From NCBI RefSeq assembly GCF_014649855.1, contig NZ_BMTV01000024.1:81157-145156 (forward strand): a DNA stretch of 64,000 bases, written 5' to 3'. The DNA comes from Streptomyces roseolus. Its GTDB lineage: Bacteria; Actinomycetota; Actinomycetes; Streptomycetales; Streptomycetaceae. The first letter of the stretch is position 1. Each line of letters starts with the position of its first letter. The notes beneath the pieces were generated by a model. It was not told the DNA's origin, searched no databases, and saw only the letters and a program-made list of their open reading frames with translations. Position numbers and translations under genes: made by a program. This document shows positions 50,381-58,634 of this stretch, piece by piece.

Positions 50381-51808
50381 TCAGCTCTTCTTCACGGTGC
50401 AGCCGTACGACGCGGTGCCCGATCCGCTGTAGGCCTCCACGTCGAGGTAGTACGTGCCCGTGCCGGAGGCGGTCCTGGTGAAGGAGAGCGACTCGTCGGT
50501 CCCGGCTCCGTCGCCGACGGAGCGGGTCAGCGTGCCGCCGTCGGCGTCGAGCCAGTACACGTCGGCGTCGTAGGCGGAGGGGACGGCACAGTTCACGGAG
50601 GCCGTCTGGCCCGACGACAGGACCAGCTTGAAGTAGTCGCGGTCACTGGTCGACCTCATGCCGCCGGTCAGGGTGCCGGGGGAGGCCAGGCCGGTGGCGT
50701 CGTCGGCCGTGTCCCGGGTGTCGTTCGGCTCGCTCTCGGCGAGCGTGGCCCCGCCGCCCGGGCTGCCGCAGACGGTCAGGGGAGTGCCGTCGTAGAGGTT
50801 GGCGTCGACGACGCCGTTGGTGACGCCGCGGAGGTAGTAGCCGCAGGTCGGGCGGTTCTTGAAGTCGAAGGTCGCTCCGGGTGTCAGGCGCCAGATCTTG
50901 AAGCCCGAGTACGTCAGCGGCTTCCTGTCCGCGGCCTGTTCCGGCTGGTGGTCGGCGAGGACGACGTAGGCGTCCTCGCCGTACTGCGTCGCCCTTCCGT
51001 CGCGGTCGAGGTACAGCGAGCCGCCGCCCTCCTCCACCCCGACGCCCCACGCGGCTCCGCCCGGTGCGAGGCCGTCCTTCACCGCGCGGGCGAGGAAGGC
51101 CATGGTGCGGCCCATGCGGTCGCGGGTCACGAAGTGCGAGTCGTTGACGACGGAACCGTAGTGCGCCCACTCGAACATGCCGGTGGTGAAGCTGATGTAC
51201 CGGTCGTAGGGGTTGGCGAGCGCCTCGGCGCTGGTGACGCTGCCGTTGCACGCGTCGTAGACGATCGGGCTGTTGATGTGGTGCCCCGCGCTCCCGCCGC
51301 CGGAACCACCGCCCTTCGCCACGACCGACTCGACGGACGCCTCCAGCGCGGTCCCCTTCCACGCGGCGTACCGGCACTGGTCGCCACCGGCGAAGTACAC
51401 GAACTCGGCGTTGCGGACGTCGGTGTTGACCTGGCTGTTGTTGCCGTCGTTCGCCGACGTGAGCGTCCAGGTCGTACAGGAGTTGACCCCGGCGATCCCG
51501 ATGACCGTGTCGCACTCCGGGCTCTTGCTCCCCGACGTCGGCGCCGAGCCGGCCAGGACGACGACGTCGATCGTTCCCGTGCCGCCCCGGATGTCGTCGA
51601 TGGCCCGGGTCATCGAGGCGGTGACGATGCCGCCGGCGCCGTTCATGGTGAACGCCGGGCCGTTCCACGCGCTCCTGCTGACGTCGGACGCGCTGCCGAG
51701 CCTGATCCTGTCGGCTGCGGCGTGGGCCGGCTGATGTGCGATCAGGACCGAGGCCGTCGCGGTGAGGACGACGGCCGCCGAAGTGAACCTGGGTGAACGG
51801 AGGGGCAT
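50381..51808 (-). CDS. Secreted S51-type (cyanophycinase-like) peptidase with C-terminal PPC domain
   Basis: 475 residues. A signal peptide (FTSAAVVLTATASVLIAHQPAHA-A) precedes an S51-like domain: IDVVVLAGSAPTSG, FVYFAGGDQCRYAAWKG (compare the GGxQ motif of cyanophycinase) and KGGGSGGGSAGHHIN with nucleophile Ser in GSAG. From about 370 comes a PPC-type beta domain (ESEPNDTRDTADDATGLASP, then SDRDYFKLVLSSGQTASVNC), common at the C-terminus of secreted peptidases. It differs clearly from the second S51 protein in this cluster, so they are not recent duplicates. A divergent promoter shared with the importer operon carries the cluster motif. The substrate is inferred, not shown. Confidence 0.8.
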   Translation of the reverse strand: MPLRSPRFTSAAVVLTATASVLIAHQPAHAAADRIRLGSASDVSRSAWNGPAFTMNGAGGIVTASMTRAIDDIRGGTGTIDVVVLAGSAPTSGSKSPECDTVIGIAGVNSCTTWTLTSANDGNNSQVNTDVRNAEFVYFAGGDQCRYAAWKGTALEASVESVVAKGGGSGGGSAGHHINSPIVYDACNGSVTSAEALANPYDRYISFTTGMFEWAHYGSVVNDSHFVTRDRMGRTMAFLARAVKDGLAPGGAAWGVGVEEGGGSLYLDRDGRATQYGEDAYVVLADHQPEQAADRKPLTYSGFKIWRLTPGATFDFKNRPTCGYYLRGVTNGVVDANLYDGTPLTVCGSPGGGATLAESEPNDTRDTADDATGLASPGTLTGGMRSTSDRDYFKLVLSSGQTASVNCAVPSAYDADVYWLDADGGTLTRSVGDGAGTDESLSFTRTASGTGTYYLDVEAYSGSGTASYGCTVKKS

Positions 51809-51907
51809 CTGCGCTCCTGGAGAGGAGGAGGGGGAGGGGGAATCCGCGCCGAACCCTGAGAAGCGGCGGTTGGTAGCGGAACATACAAGTAACGCGACTG
51901 TAGAGGA

Positions 51908-51927
51908 AGATGTAAGGCCATTTCGCT
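51908..51927 (-). promoter_or_regulatory. Cluster motif copy 1, before the first S51 peptidase gene
   Basis: Read on the minus strand, GCGAAATGGCCTTACATCTT closely matches the motif before the importer operon (CGTAATGGAACTTACATCT). It lies about 100 bases upstream of the peptidase start, in the same orientation relative to its gene. Confidence 0.6.
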
Positions 51928-52003
51928 TCTTCGTATCCGGGCTCCTCGCGGAAGTGCAGCCGCATAGTGGGCTAAACCATCCTCAAGTGAGAGGTGAGCG
52001 TGG

Positions 52004-52034
52004 CGTTACGTGAACGTAATGGAACTTACATCTA
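52004..52034 (+). promoter_or_regulatory. Cluster motif copy 2, before the importer operon
   Basis: CGTAATGGAACTTACATCT begins at 52015, about 90 bases before the importer start. It overlaps a small inverted repeat CGTTACG-TGAA-CGTAATG (52004-52021). It could be an operator or part of a promoter (TTACAT as a weak -10). Confidence 0.6.
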
Positions 52035-52120
52035 GCCAGTGATTGCGTTCGTCTGTAACTTCTCTGCTGTGTCTGGCGGCCAGATTCCGTCGGCAGAAAA
52101 TCACCGAGAGGTTCCACGCG

Positions 52121-53062
52121 ATGAACGCTCGTATCGCACGCCCCGCAGCGGCCGCCGCTCTCGCGGCGATCATGCTCGTGTCCCTGTCCGCCTGTGGAGG
52201 CGACGGCACCGCCGCCCCGTCCGGGAAGACGGTCGTCGCCGGCGTCGAGGTCGTGAAGGACCAGAAGCTGCACGACCTGCTCCCCGGGAAGATCAAGAGC
52301 GCCGGCGAGGTCCGCGTCGCCACGGACGTCCCGTACCCGCCCTTCGAGATGTACGTGAAGGAGGGCGAGACCGAGCTGACGGGACTGGACTACGACCTCG
52401 GCCAGGCGCTCGGGGCCAAGTTGGGGGTGACCTTCGCCTTCTCCCCGCAGAAGTTCGACGGCATCGTCCCGGCCATCCAGGCGGGCAAGTTCGACGTGGC
52501 GATGTCCGCCATCACCGACAACGAGGAGCGCCAGAAGGTCGTCGACTTCGTCGACTACTCCCAGTCCGGCTCCGGCATCCTCGTCGCCGACGGCAATCCC
52601 TCCGAGATCGGCGACCTGGACGACCTGTGCGGGCGGAAGGTCGCCGTACAGACCGCCACCAACCAGCTCGACCTGCTGAAGTCCCATCAGGACGCCTGCG
52701 CGAAGGCGGGCAAGGGGACGATCGACGTCCAGACCTTCCCCAAGGACTCCGACGCCCAGCTCGCCCTGCGTTCCGGCAAGGTCGTCGCCCAGGTCCTCAC
52801 CAAGCCCGCCGCCGGCTGGGTCGCCAAGACCGCCGACGCCGGCAAGGCCTTCGACCTGGTCGAGGACCCGGCCGCGCCGGGCGGCTACAACGCCTCGCCC
52901 AACGGCATCGCGGTCAGCAAGCAGCTGCCCGAGCTGACGGACGCGATCCAGAAGGCCCTCCAGGCCCTCATCGACGACGGCACGCTCATCAAGATCTACA
53001 ACAAGTACGGCGTGGCGTCGATCGCGGTGAAGGAAGCCACGAAGAACGCGTCGGTGGACTGA
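52121..53062 (+). CDS. ABC importer substrate-binding lipoprotein (polar amino acid/opine type)
   Basis: 313 residues. A lipoprotein signal (AAALAAIMLVSLSAC-GG) anchors it outside. The SBP_bac_3 fold is clear: VRVATDVPYPPFEMYVKEGE, LTGLDYDLGQALGAKLGVTFAF, FDGIVPAIQAGKFDVAMSAITDNEERQKVVDFVDY, then GRKVAVQTATNQLDLLKSHQ. This family binds Glu, Arg, His, opines and similar. First gene of a five-gene operon with permease, ATPase, M20 peptidase and S51 peptidase; GAGAGG lies 9 bases before the ATG. I infer a dipeptide such as beta-Asp-Arg as ligand, but a free amino acid or opine is possible. Confidence 0.9.
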   Translation: MNARIARPAAAAALAAIMLVSLSACGGDGTAAPSGKTVVAGVEVVKDQKLHDLLPGKIKSAGEVRVATDVPYPPFEMYVKEGETELTGLDYDLGQALGAKLGVTFAFSPQKFDGIVPAIQAGKFDVAMSAITDNEERQKVVDFVDYSQSGSGILVADGNPSEIGDLDDLCGRKVAVQTATNQLDLLKSHQDACAKAGKGTIDVQTFPKDSDAQLALRSGKVVAQVLTKPAAGWVAKTADAGKAFDLVEDPAAPGGYNASPNGIAVSKQLPELTDAIQKALQALIDDGTLIKIYNKYGVASIAVKEATKNASVD

Positions 53063-53064
53063 CG

Positions 53065-54027
53065 ATGATCGACACCACGTCTCCCGCCGCCCGGGCGACC
53101 GGCGGCGCAACGAGCACGCCCGAGCTGGAGATCGTCCCCGTCCGCAACCACGGCCGCTGGATCGCCGCCGTCGCCTCCCTGCTCGCCCTCGTCGGGCTGA
53201 TCGGATCGCTGGCGAAGAACGACAACCTGCGCTGGGACGTCGTCGGTGACTACCTCTTCGCCGACCTGATCTTCGACGGTCTGGCCACGACGCTCTGGCT
53301 GACCGCCGCCGCCATGGTCCTCGGCCTGGCGCTGGGGACCCTGATCGCCGTCATGCGGCTCTCGTCGAGCCCCGTGCTGTACGGCCTGGCCAACGCCTTC
53401 GTCTGGGTCTTCCGCGGCACCCCCCTGCTCGTCCAGATCATCTTCTGGGGCTACGCCGCCGCGCTCTACAAGTACGTCAAGATAGGCATCCCCTTCACCG
53501 ACGTCACGTTCTTCCAGGCCGAGACCAACGCCCTGCTGACACCGGCGATCGCCGCACTCCTGGCCCTCGGCCTGAACGAGGCGGCCTACGCCTCGGAGAT
53601 CGTCCGCGCCGGCATCCAGTCCGTCGACCCCGGCCAGGCGGAGGCCGCCCACTCGCTGGGCATGCGTCCCGCGCTCACCATGCGACGGATCGTGCTGCCC
53701 CAGGCCATGCGCGTGATCATCCCGCCCATGGGCAACGAGACCATCAACATGCTGAAGATGACCGCCCTCGTCTCGGTCATCTCCGCCCACGACCTGATGT
53801 CCAACATCCAGGACGTGTACGCCCAGAACTACCAGGTCATCCCCATGCTGGTCGTGGCCAGCATCTGGTACCTGGCCCTCGTCACCCTCCTCGGCGTGCC
53901 CCAGGCCTGGCTGGAGCGGCGCTACGGACGCGGCACCACCCGCGCGGGCCACGCCTCGCCCTTCCGGCGCCTGCTCGGCGGGACCACGGAGCGGCTCGGC
54001 AAGAAGAACAAGGAGCGGAACCGATGA
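53065..54027 (+). CDS. ABC importer permease (His/Glu/Gln/Arg/opine family)
   Basis: 320 residues. Membrane segments include WIAAVASLLALVGLIG, LWLTAAAMVLGLALGTLIAVM and MLVVASIWYLALVTLLGV. FVWVFRGTPLLVQIIFWGYAA is the HEQRo-family signature (RGTPLLVQ), and LNEAAYASEIVRAGIQSVDPGQAEAAHSLGM is the EAA loop that contacts the ATPase. A single permease that would act as a homodimer. It starts 2 bases after the stop of the binding protein gene. Its 3' end overlaps the ATPase start by 4 bases. Confidence 0.93.
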   Translation: MIDTTSPAARATGGATSTPELEIVPVRNHGRWIAAVASLLALVGLIGSLAKNDNLRWDVVGDYLFADLIFDGLATTLWLTAAAMVLGLALGTLIAVMRLSSSPVLYGLANAFVWVFRGTPLLVQIIFWGYAAALYKYVKIGIPFTDVTFFQAETNALLTPAIAALLALGLNEAAYASEIVRAGIQSVDPGQAEAAHSLGMRPALTMRRIVLPQAMRVIIPPMGNETINMLKMTALVSVISAHDLMSNIQDVYAQNYQVIPMLVVASIWYLALVTLLGVPQAWLERRYGRGTTRAGHASPFRRLLGGTTERLGKKNKERNR

Positions 54028-54788
54028 GCACCCCCATGGTGCGCGCCGAAGGCGTACGCAAGCACTTCGGGAGACTCGACGTGCTGAAGGGCATCGACCT
54101 CACGGTCGAGCGCGGTCAGGTCTGCTGCCTCCTCGGCCCCTCCGGCTCGGGCAAGTCCACCTTCCTGCGCTGCATCAACCACCTGGAGAAGGTCGACGGC
54201 GGCCGGCTCACCGTCGACGGCGAGCTCGTCGGCCACCGGCAGCAGGGCAACAGGCTCCACGAGCTACGTGAACGCGAAGTCGCCGCACGGCGCCGGGACA
54301 TCGGCATGGTCTTCCAGCGCTTCAACCTGTTCCCGCACATGACCGCCCTGGAGAACGTCACCGAAGCGCCCGTCAAGGTCGGCGGCGCCTCCAAGGCCGA
54401 CGCCCGCGAGCAGGCGCAGCTCCTGCTCGAACAGGTCGGCCTCGGCGACCGGGCGCACCACTACCCCGCCCAGCTCTCCGGAGGCCAGCAGCAGCGGGTC
54501 GCCATCGCCCGCGCCCTGGCCATGCGGCCCAAGCTGATGCTCTTCGACGAGCCGACCTCCGCCCTCGACCCCGAGCTCGTCGGCGACGTCCTGGACGTCA
54601 TGCGGCAGCTCGCGGCCGACGGCATGACCATGGTCGTCGTCACCCACGAGATCGGCTTCGCCCGCGAGGTCGGCGACACCGCCGTCTTCATGGACGAGGG
54701 CGTCGTCGTGGAAGCGGGCGACCCGCGCCGCGTGCTCGTCGACCCGGAGCAGGAGCGCACCCGCGCCTTCCTGTCCAAGGTCCTGTGA
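54024..54788 (+). CDS. ABC importer ATPase (polar amino acid type)
   Basis: 254 residues, normal length. Walker A LLGPSGSGKST, Q-loop MVFQRFNLFPHMTALENV, signature QLSGGQQQRVAIARAL, Walker B KLMLFDEPTSALDPEL and switch His in VVTHEIGF; the DEPTSALDPELVG and ALENVTEAPVKV sequences are those of GlnQ/HisP/OccP-type ATPases. All catalytic residues are present. ATGA overlap with the permease and GTGA overlap with the M20 gene bind the three genes into one translationally coupled set. Confidence 0.95.
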   Translation: MSTPMVRAEGVRKHFGRLDVLKGIDLTVERGQVCCLLGPSGSGKSTFLRCINHLEKVDGGRLTVDGELVGHRQQGNRLHELREREVAARRRDIGMVFQRFNLFPHMTALENVTEAPVKVGGASKADAREQAQLLLEQVGLGDRAHHYPAQLSGGQQQRVAIARALAMRPKLMLFDEPTSALDPELVGDVLDVMRQLAADGMTMVVVTHEIGFAREVGDTAVFMDEGVVVEAGDPRRVLVDPEQERTRAFLSKVL

Positions 54789-56002
54789 GCGCCCCCGCCC
54801 CCCGGCAGGACAGGCTCGGCCGCTTCCTCGACCTGGCACGGACCCGCCGCTCCGACTACCTGCGCGATCTGGAGCAGCTCGTCTCCATCGACTCCGGTTC
54901 CTACAGCGCCGACGGCGTCGACAAGGTCGCCGACTGGGTCGAGCGTCGCCTCGCACGCATGGGGTTCGACGTCGAACGCGTGCGCTTCCCGGTGACCGCC
55001 GACGGACACCGCACCGGCGACGCACTCGTCGGGCGCCGACGCGGTGTCCTGCCCGAGGCGGCAGGAGGGCGCAGGATCCTCCTCGCCGGTCACATGGACA
55101 CCGTCTTCGAGGACGGCACCGCCGCCGCCCGCCCGTTCCGCGTCGACGGCTCCACGGCGTACGGTCCCGGGGTCAGCGACGACAAGGGCGGCCTCCTCGC
55201 CGGCCTCACCGCTCTGGAGATACTCGGCGAGTGCGGCGAGGACTCCTACGCCGAGCTGGTCCTCCTCGCCACCCCCGACGAGGAGATCGGGTCGCCGGCC
55301 GGCAGGAGCCTCATCGAGCGCACCGCCGAGGGCGTGCACTACGGGCTCGGCCTCGAATGCGCCCGGGAGAACGGCGATCTGGTCATCGCGCGCAAGGGCG
55401 TCGCGGACTTCCGTCTCACGGTCACCGGCCGGGCGGCGCACGCCGGCATCGAACCGGAGCGCGGAGCCAACGCGGCCCTCGCCGCCGCCCATCTGACCGT
55501 CGCCCTCCAGGCCCTCAACGGGCACTGGGACGACGTGACGGTCAACGTCGGTGTCGTGCGGGCCGGTACCCGCGCCAACATCGTCTGTCCCGACGCCGAA
55601 CTGCGCATCGAGGTGCGCGCCGCCACGACGGCCGGCATCCGGCGCGTCACCCGGGCCATCCGTGAAGCCGCCGACCAGCCCGGCGTCCCTGGTGTCACCG
55701 TCGAGGTCGAGCAGCTCGACCTCTGCCCTCCCATGGAGGACACCCCCGCCTCCCGGCGCATGTTCGACCACGCGTGCCGCGCCGCGCACGCGGTCGGCAT
55801 CGAACTCGGCGCCGCGGCGACCGGCGGAGTCGGCGACGCCAACCTCATCGCCGGAACCGGGGTTCCCGTCCTCGACGGCCTGGGTCCCGTCGGAGGCGCG
55901 GACCACACGCCCCAGGAGTGGCTCGACATCGCCGGCGTTCCCCAGCGCGTCGCGCTGCTCGCCGACCTGATCGTCTCCCTCGGGGACATCGGCACCCCCT
56001 GA
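54785..56002 (+). CDS. M20-family zinc metallopeptidase
   Basis: 405 residues from GTG 54785, overlapping the ATPase stop by 4 bases. M20 motifs: LLAGHMDTVF (first zinc His near 103), GPGVSDDKGGLLAG (bridging Asp near 132), ATPDEEIGSPAG (catalytic and zinc Glu near 165), GRAAHAGIEPERGANA (dimerisation-domain His) and GGADHTPQEWLD (last zinc His near 372). No signal peptide, so it acts in the cytoplasm. Family members cleave small peptides or N-acyl amino acids. Tight coupling to an importer and to a secreted S51 peptidase suggests it hydrolyses the imported dipeptide; some M20 enzymes are known to cleave beta-Asp dipeptides. Confidence 0.9.
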   Translation: MSAPAPRQDRLGRFLDLARTRRSDYLRDLEQLVSIDSGSYSADGVDKVADWVERRLARMGFDVERVRFPVTADGHRTGDALVGRRRGVLPEAAGGRRILLAGHMDTVFEDGTAAARPFRVDGSTAYGPGVSDDKGGLLAGLTALEILGECGEDSYAELVLLATPDEEIGSPAGRSLIERTAEGVHYGLGLECARENGDLVIARKGVADFRLTVTGRAAHAGIEPERGANAALAAAHLTVALQALNGHWDDVTVNVGVVRAGTRANIVCPDAELRIEVRAATTAGIRRVTRAIREAADQPGVPGVTVEVEQLDLCPPMEDTPASRRMFDHACRAAHAVGIELGAAATGGVGDANLIAGTGVPVLDGLGPVGGADHTPQEWLDIAGVPQRVALLADLIVSLGDIGTP

Positions 56003-56133
56003 ACGGCGTCGGCGCGCGGGCGGAGGGGGCGACTTCCTCCGCCCACGCCGACACCCCCGCCACACGTCACGGGCTCGTGCCGCACGCCCGGCACGCGAGC
56101 CCGCCGACCCCCTCTCCCGCCCTCGGAGGCATC

Positions 56134-57423
56134 ATGCGCGCACCTTCCGCTCCCGCACGCCGCACCGTCCTCGCCTGCGGTCTCGCCGTGGCCCTGCTCA
56201 CCGCCGCTTCCCCCGCGACCGCCGACTCCCGTCCGGTCCCGCACCGGGCCGGATCCCTCGTGCTGATCGGCGGGGCCCTGAAGGAGGACAACACCCAGGT
56301 CTACGGCGAGATCGTCAAGCGGGCGGGCGGGGAGCACGCCCGCATCGGCGTCATCACCGCGGCGTCCGTGCCCGAGAGCCAGGACCCCCACGCGGGCGAC
56401 CCCGACCGCTGCAGCAACTCCGCCTGCAACGGCGCGTACTACGCCGACCTCTTCAAGCGCCACGGCGCCGCCGACGCCCAGTGGATCCCCCTCGACATCG
56501 ACCACGTGGCCGACGCCGACTCCGACGCCGTCGTCGCCCAGGTCGAGTCCATGACCGGCTTCTTCTTCGGCGGCGGCGATCAGTACCGCTACGTCACCAC
56601 CCTCCTGCGCGGAGAGGAGCACAAGGACTCCAGGGTCCTCGCCGCCATCCGCGCCAAGCTCGCCCGCGGGGCCGTCGTCGCCGGGTCCTCCGCCGGTGCG
56701 CAGATCGCCTCCGGCCCCGACATGGTCAGCGGCGGCGAATCGTACGAAGGGCTCCGCGACGGCAGTGCCCCCGGCTACTTCGACGACCCGGCCCGCCTCG
56801 GATACGTCCCCCGGGGCGGGTTCGGCTTCCTGAGGTCCGGTCTCGTCGACACCCACACCGGCGCCTACGGCCGTGAGGGCCGGGCCCTGCGCCTCGCCGC
56901 CGACACCGGCCACGACCGCGTCTACGGCCTGGAGGAGAACACCGCCCTCGTCGTCGACCGCCCCGGCACCCCGCACGAGCACCTGACCGTCCTCGGCCCC
57001 CAGGGCGTGGCCGTCCTCGACCTGCGGCAGGCCCGCGCCGGGGACTCCGCGGACGGCTGGACCCTGCGCCGCGCCCGGTACAGCCACCTCACCGACGGCG
57101 ACCGGTACGACGCCCGCACCTGGACGGCACGTGTCGCCCCCGGCAAGCGGCCCCTCGCCCCCTCCGCCACGACGCCCGTGCCGGCCAACGGCGACGTCTT
57201 CCACTCGACCGCGAACCCGGACGGCGCCCCCTACTCCTTCCGCACCACCGCCCGCGCGCTCGCGTCGACCCGGGCACAGGACAGCGCCACGGCGACCACC
57301 TACGAGACCGGGCCGCGCTTCACCGTGACCTTCACCAAGGGGCGGGGATTCGCGGCCTACTCCGGTGACGGTGCCGGAGCCGGCACCGTCACCGGACTGC
57401 GGATCGACATCGCTCCGCGGTGA
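56134..57423 (+). CDS. Secreted cyanophycinase-like S51 peptidase
   Basis: 429 residues, close to known extracellular cyanophycinases (about 400). Signal peptide (RRTVLACGLAVALLTAASPATA-D). S51 features: GSLVLIGGALKEDNTQVYGEIVKRAGG, GVITAASVPESQDPH, FFFGGGDQYRYVTTLL (GGxQ, near 148), GAVVAGSSAGAQIASGPDMV (nucleophile Ser in GSSAGA near 187), GFGFLRSGLVDTHTGAYGREGR and YGLEENTALVV, all in the order of cyanophycinase. A C-terminal ~100-residue extension is extra. It should cleave a beta-aspartyl polymer outside the cell into dipeptides. GGAGG precedes ATG 56134. Last gene of the importer operon. Confidence 0.87.
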   Translation: MRAPSAPARRTVLACGLAVALLTAASPATADSRPVPHRAGSLVLIGGALKEDNTQVYGEIVKRAGGEHARIGVITAASVPESQDPHAGDPDRCSNSACNGAYYADLFKRHGAADAQWIPLDIDHVADADSDAVVAQVESMTGFFFGGGDQYRYVTTLLRGEEHKDSRVLAAIRAKLARGAVVAGSSAGAQIASGPDMVSGGESYEGLRDGSAPGYFDDPARLGYVPRGGFGFLRSGLVDTHTGAYGREGRALRLAADTGHDRVYGLEENTALVVDRPGTPHEHLTVLGPQGVAVLDLRQARAGDSADGWTLRRARYSHLTDGDRYDARTWTARVAPGKRPLAPSATTPVPANGDVFHSTANPDGAPYSFRTTARALASTRAQDSATATTYETGPRFTVTFTKGRGFAAYSGDGAGAGTVTGLRIDIAPR

Positions 57424-57425
57424 CC

Positions 57426-57443
57426 GGGCGGGGACTCCCGCCC
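57426..57443. terminator. Short hairpin between convergent genes
   Basis: GGGCGGG-GACT-CCCGCCC in the 33 bases between the cyanophycinase-like gene and the RpiR gene. It is small and without T-run but well placed. Confidence 0.45.
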
Positions 57444-57456
57444 CCGCGAGGTCTGC

Positions 57457-58332
57457 CTACAGGAGTCCGGTGCGCTGGGCGATCCTCTCGGCCTCCTTCA
57501 TCCGTTCGTGGCCGTCGCCGCCGATGCTGCCGAGGACGGCGGCGACGAGCGACTCGACGACCGCCAGGGCCGGCGCCAGGCTGTCGTAGGGGGAGTCCGA
57601 GGACACCTGGGTGATGAGGACGACGTCGGCGTGGGCGGCGGCGGGCGACAGCCACGGGTCGGTGAACACGACGACCTTGCCGCCGCGTTCCCTGGCCAGC
57701 TCGGCGATGAGCGTCTTGTCCGTCTCGTACCGCCGGTAGTCGAACAGGACGGTGACGTCGCGCCGGGCGAGCTGCGTGAGGAAGGAGGTCCGCTCCACGT
57801 CCTTGTGCGGCACGAGACTCACCTGATCGCGGAACTGCATCAGATGCAGACCGAGGTACTCGGCCAGAAGGTGCGTGAACCTTCCGCCCGCCACGTGCAC
57901 CCGGCGCCGGGGATCGCCGAGAAGGCTCACCGCCTCCTCGAACTCGTGCGGGGCCACCTCCTCGAAGGTCTGGGCGACCGCCTGCTGCACCAGAGCCGAG
58001 CGCTCGACGAGCGGGGTGCCCGCGGAGCCCGTCGGGACCTCCGTCGCCCGCTCCGCCGTCCCCGTGGCCGCGTAGAGGGTGATCGGCGAGGCGTTGCGGG
58101 CGTCGAGCTCGGACCGGAGGGCCGCCTGAAGGTCGGGGAAGCCCCTGTAGCCGAGGCGCGAGGCGCACCGCAGCACGGTGGGCGCCGAGACGCCGGCCCG
58201 TTCCGCGATCGTGGCGACCGTCTCGAAGACCGCCGACGGGTAGCCGGCCAGCAGGACCCGCGCGACCTTGCGCTCGGCCGGGCTCAGTTCCCCGAGCCGG
58301 CTGCGGATCTCGTCGGCCAGCGTGGGACTCAT
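57457..58332 (-). CDS. RpiR/MurR-family regulator of the peptidase/importer cluster
   Basis: 291 residues. N-terminal HTH_6 (LGELSPAERKVARVLLAGYPSAVFETVATIAERAGVSAPTVLRCASRLGYRGFPDLQAALR) and C-terminal SIS domain (about 125-265: RRVHVAGGRFTHLLAEYLGLHL, VTVLFDYRRYETDKTLIAELARERGGKVVVFTD). RpiR proteins usually sense phosphosugars, but SIS-containing members also control amino-acid and opine uptake. It is convergent with the operon, and its own promoter carries the same motif as the importer and first peptidase. ATG 58332 has AAGGGA upstream. Confidence 0.87.
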   Translation of the reverse strand: MSPTLADEIRSRLGELSPAERKVARVLLAGYPSAVFETVATIAERAGVSAPTVLRCASRLGYRGFPDLQAALRSELDARNASPITLYAATGTAERATEVPTGSAGTPLVERSALVQQAVAQTFEEVAPHEFEEAVSLLGDPRRRVHVAGGRFTHLLAEYLGLHLMQFRDQVSLVPHKDVERTSFLTQLARRDVTVLFDYRRYETDKTLIAELARERGGKVVVFTDPWLSPAAAHADVVLITQVSSDSPYDSLAPALAVVESLVAAVLGSIGGDGHERMKEAERIAQRTGLL

Positions 58333-58434
58333 GGATTTCCCTTCTGCGGCGGGAGATCACCGAAGGCCGTGCCGGTCCTCAGGGCCGCGCCGTCCGGCTT
58401 CCGGTGTTTCAGATCAAGGAGCTTGAGAAGCCGA

Positions 58435-58451
58435 ATGTATCGCCTATTACG
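58435..58451 (-). promoter_or_regulatory. Cluster motif copy 3, before the RpiR gene
   Basis: Minus strand CGTAATAGGCGATACAT: CGTAAT-N6-TACAT, the same arrangement as in the importer promoter (CGTAAT-GGAACT-TACAT), about 100 bases upstream of the RpiR start and in the same orientation relative to the gene. Confidence 0.6.
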
Positions 58452-58634
58452 AAATCTGGACAGTCTCCCCGGCCTGACGCCGGGGAGGCGCGCGGCCCTC
58501 GATCGACGCACCGTCGACGCGTCCGGCGGTCGCGTCCACGGCGGGAGGCGGTGGAGACCCGGCGGCGTCCGGCCGCACTTCCGGGGAGCGATCACGAGCG
58601 TGCCGCCGGACCGACTCCCCGGCCGGGGCGCTTC

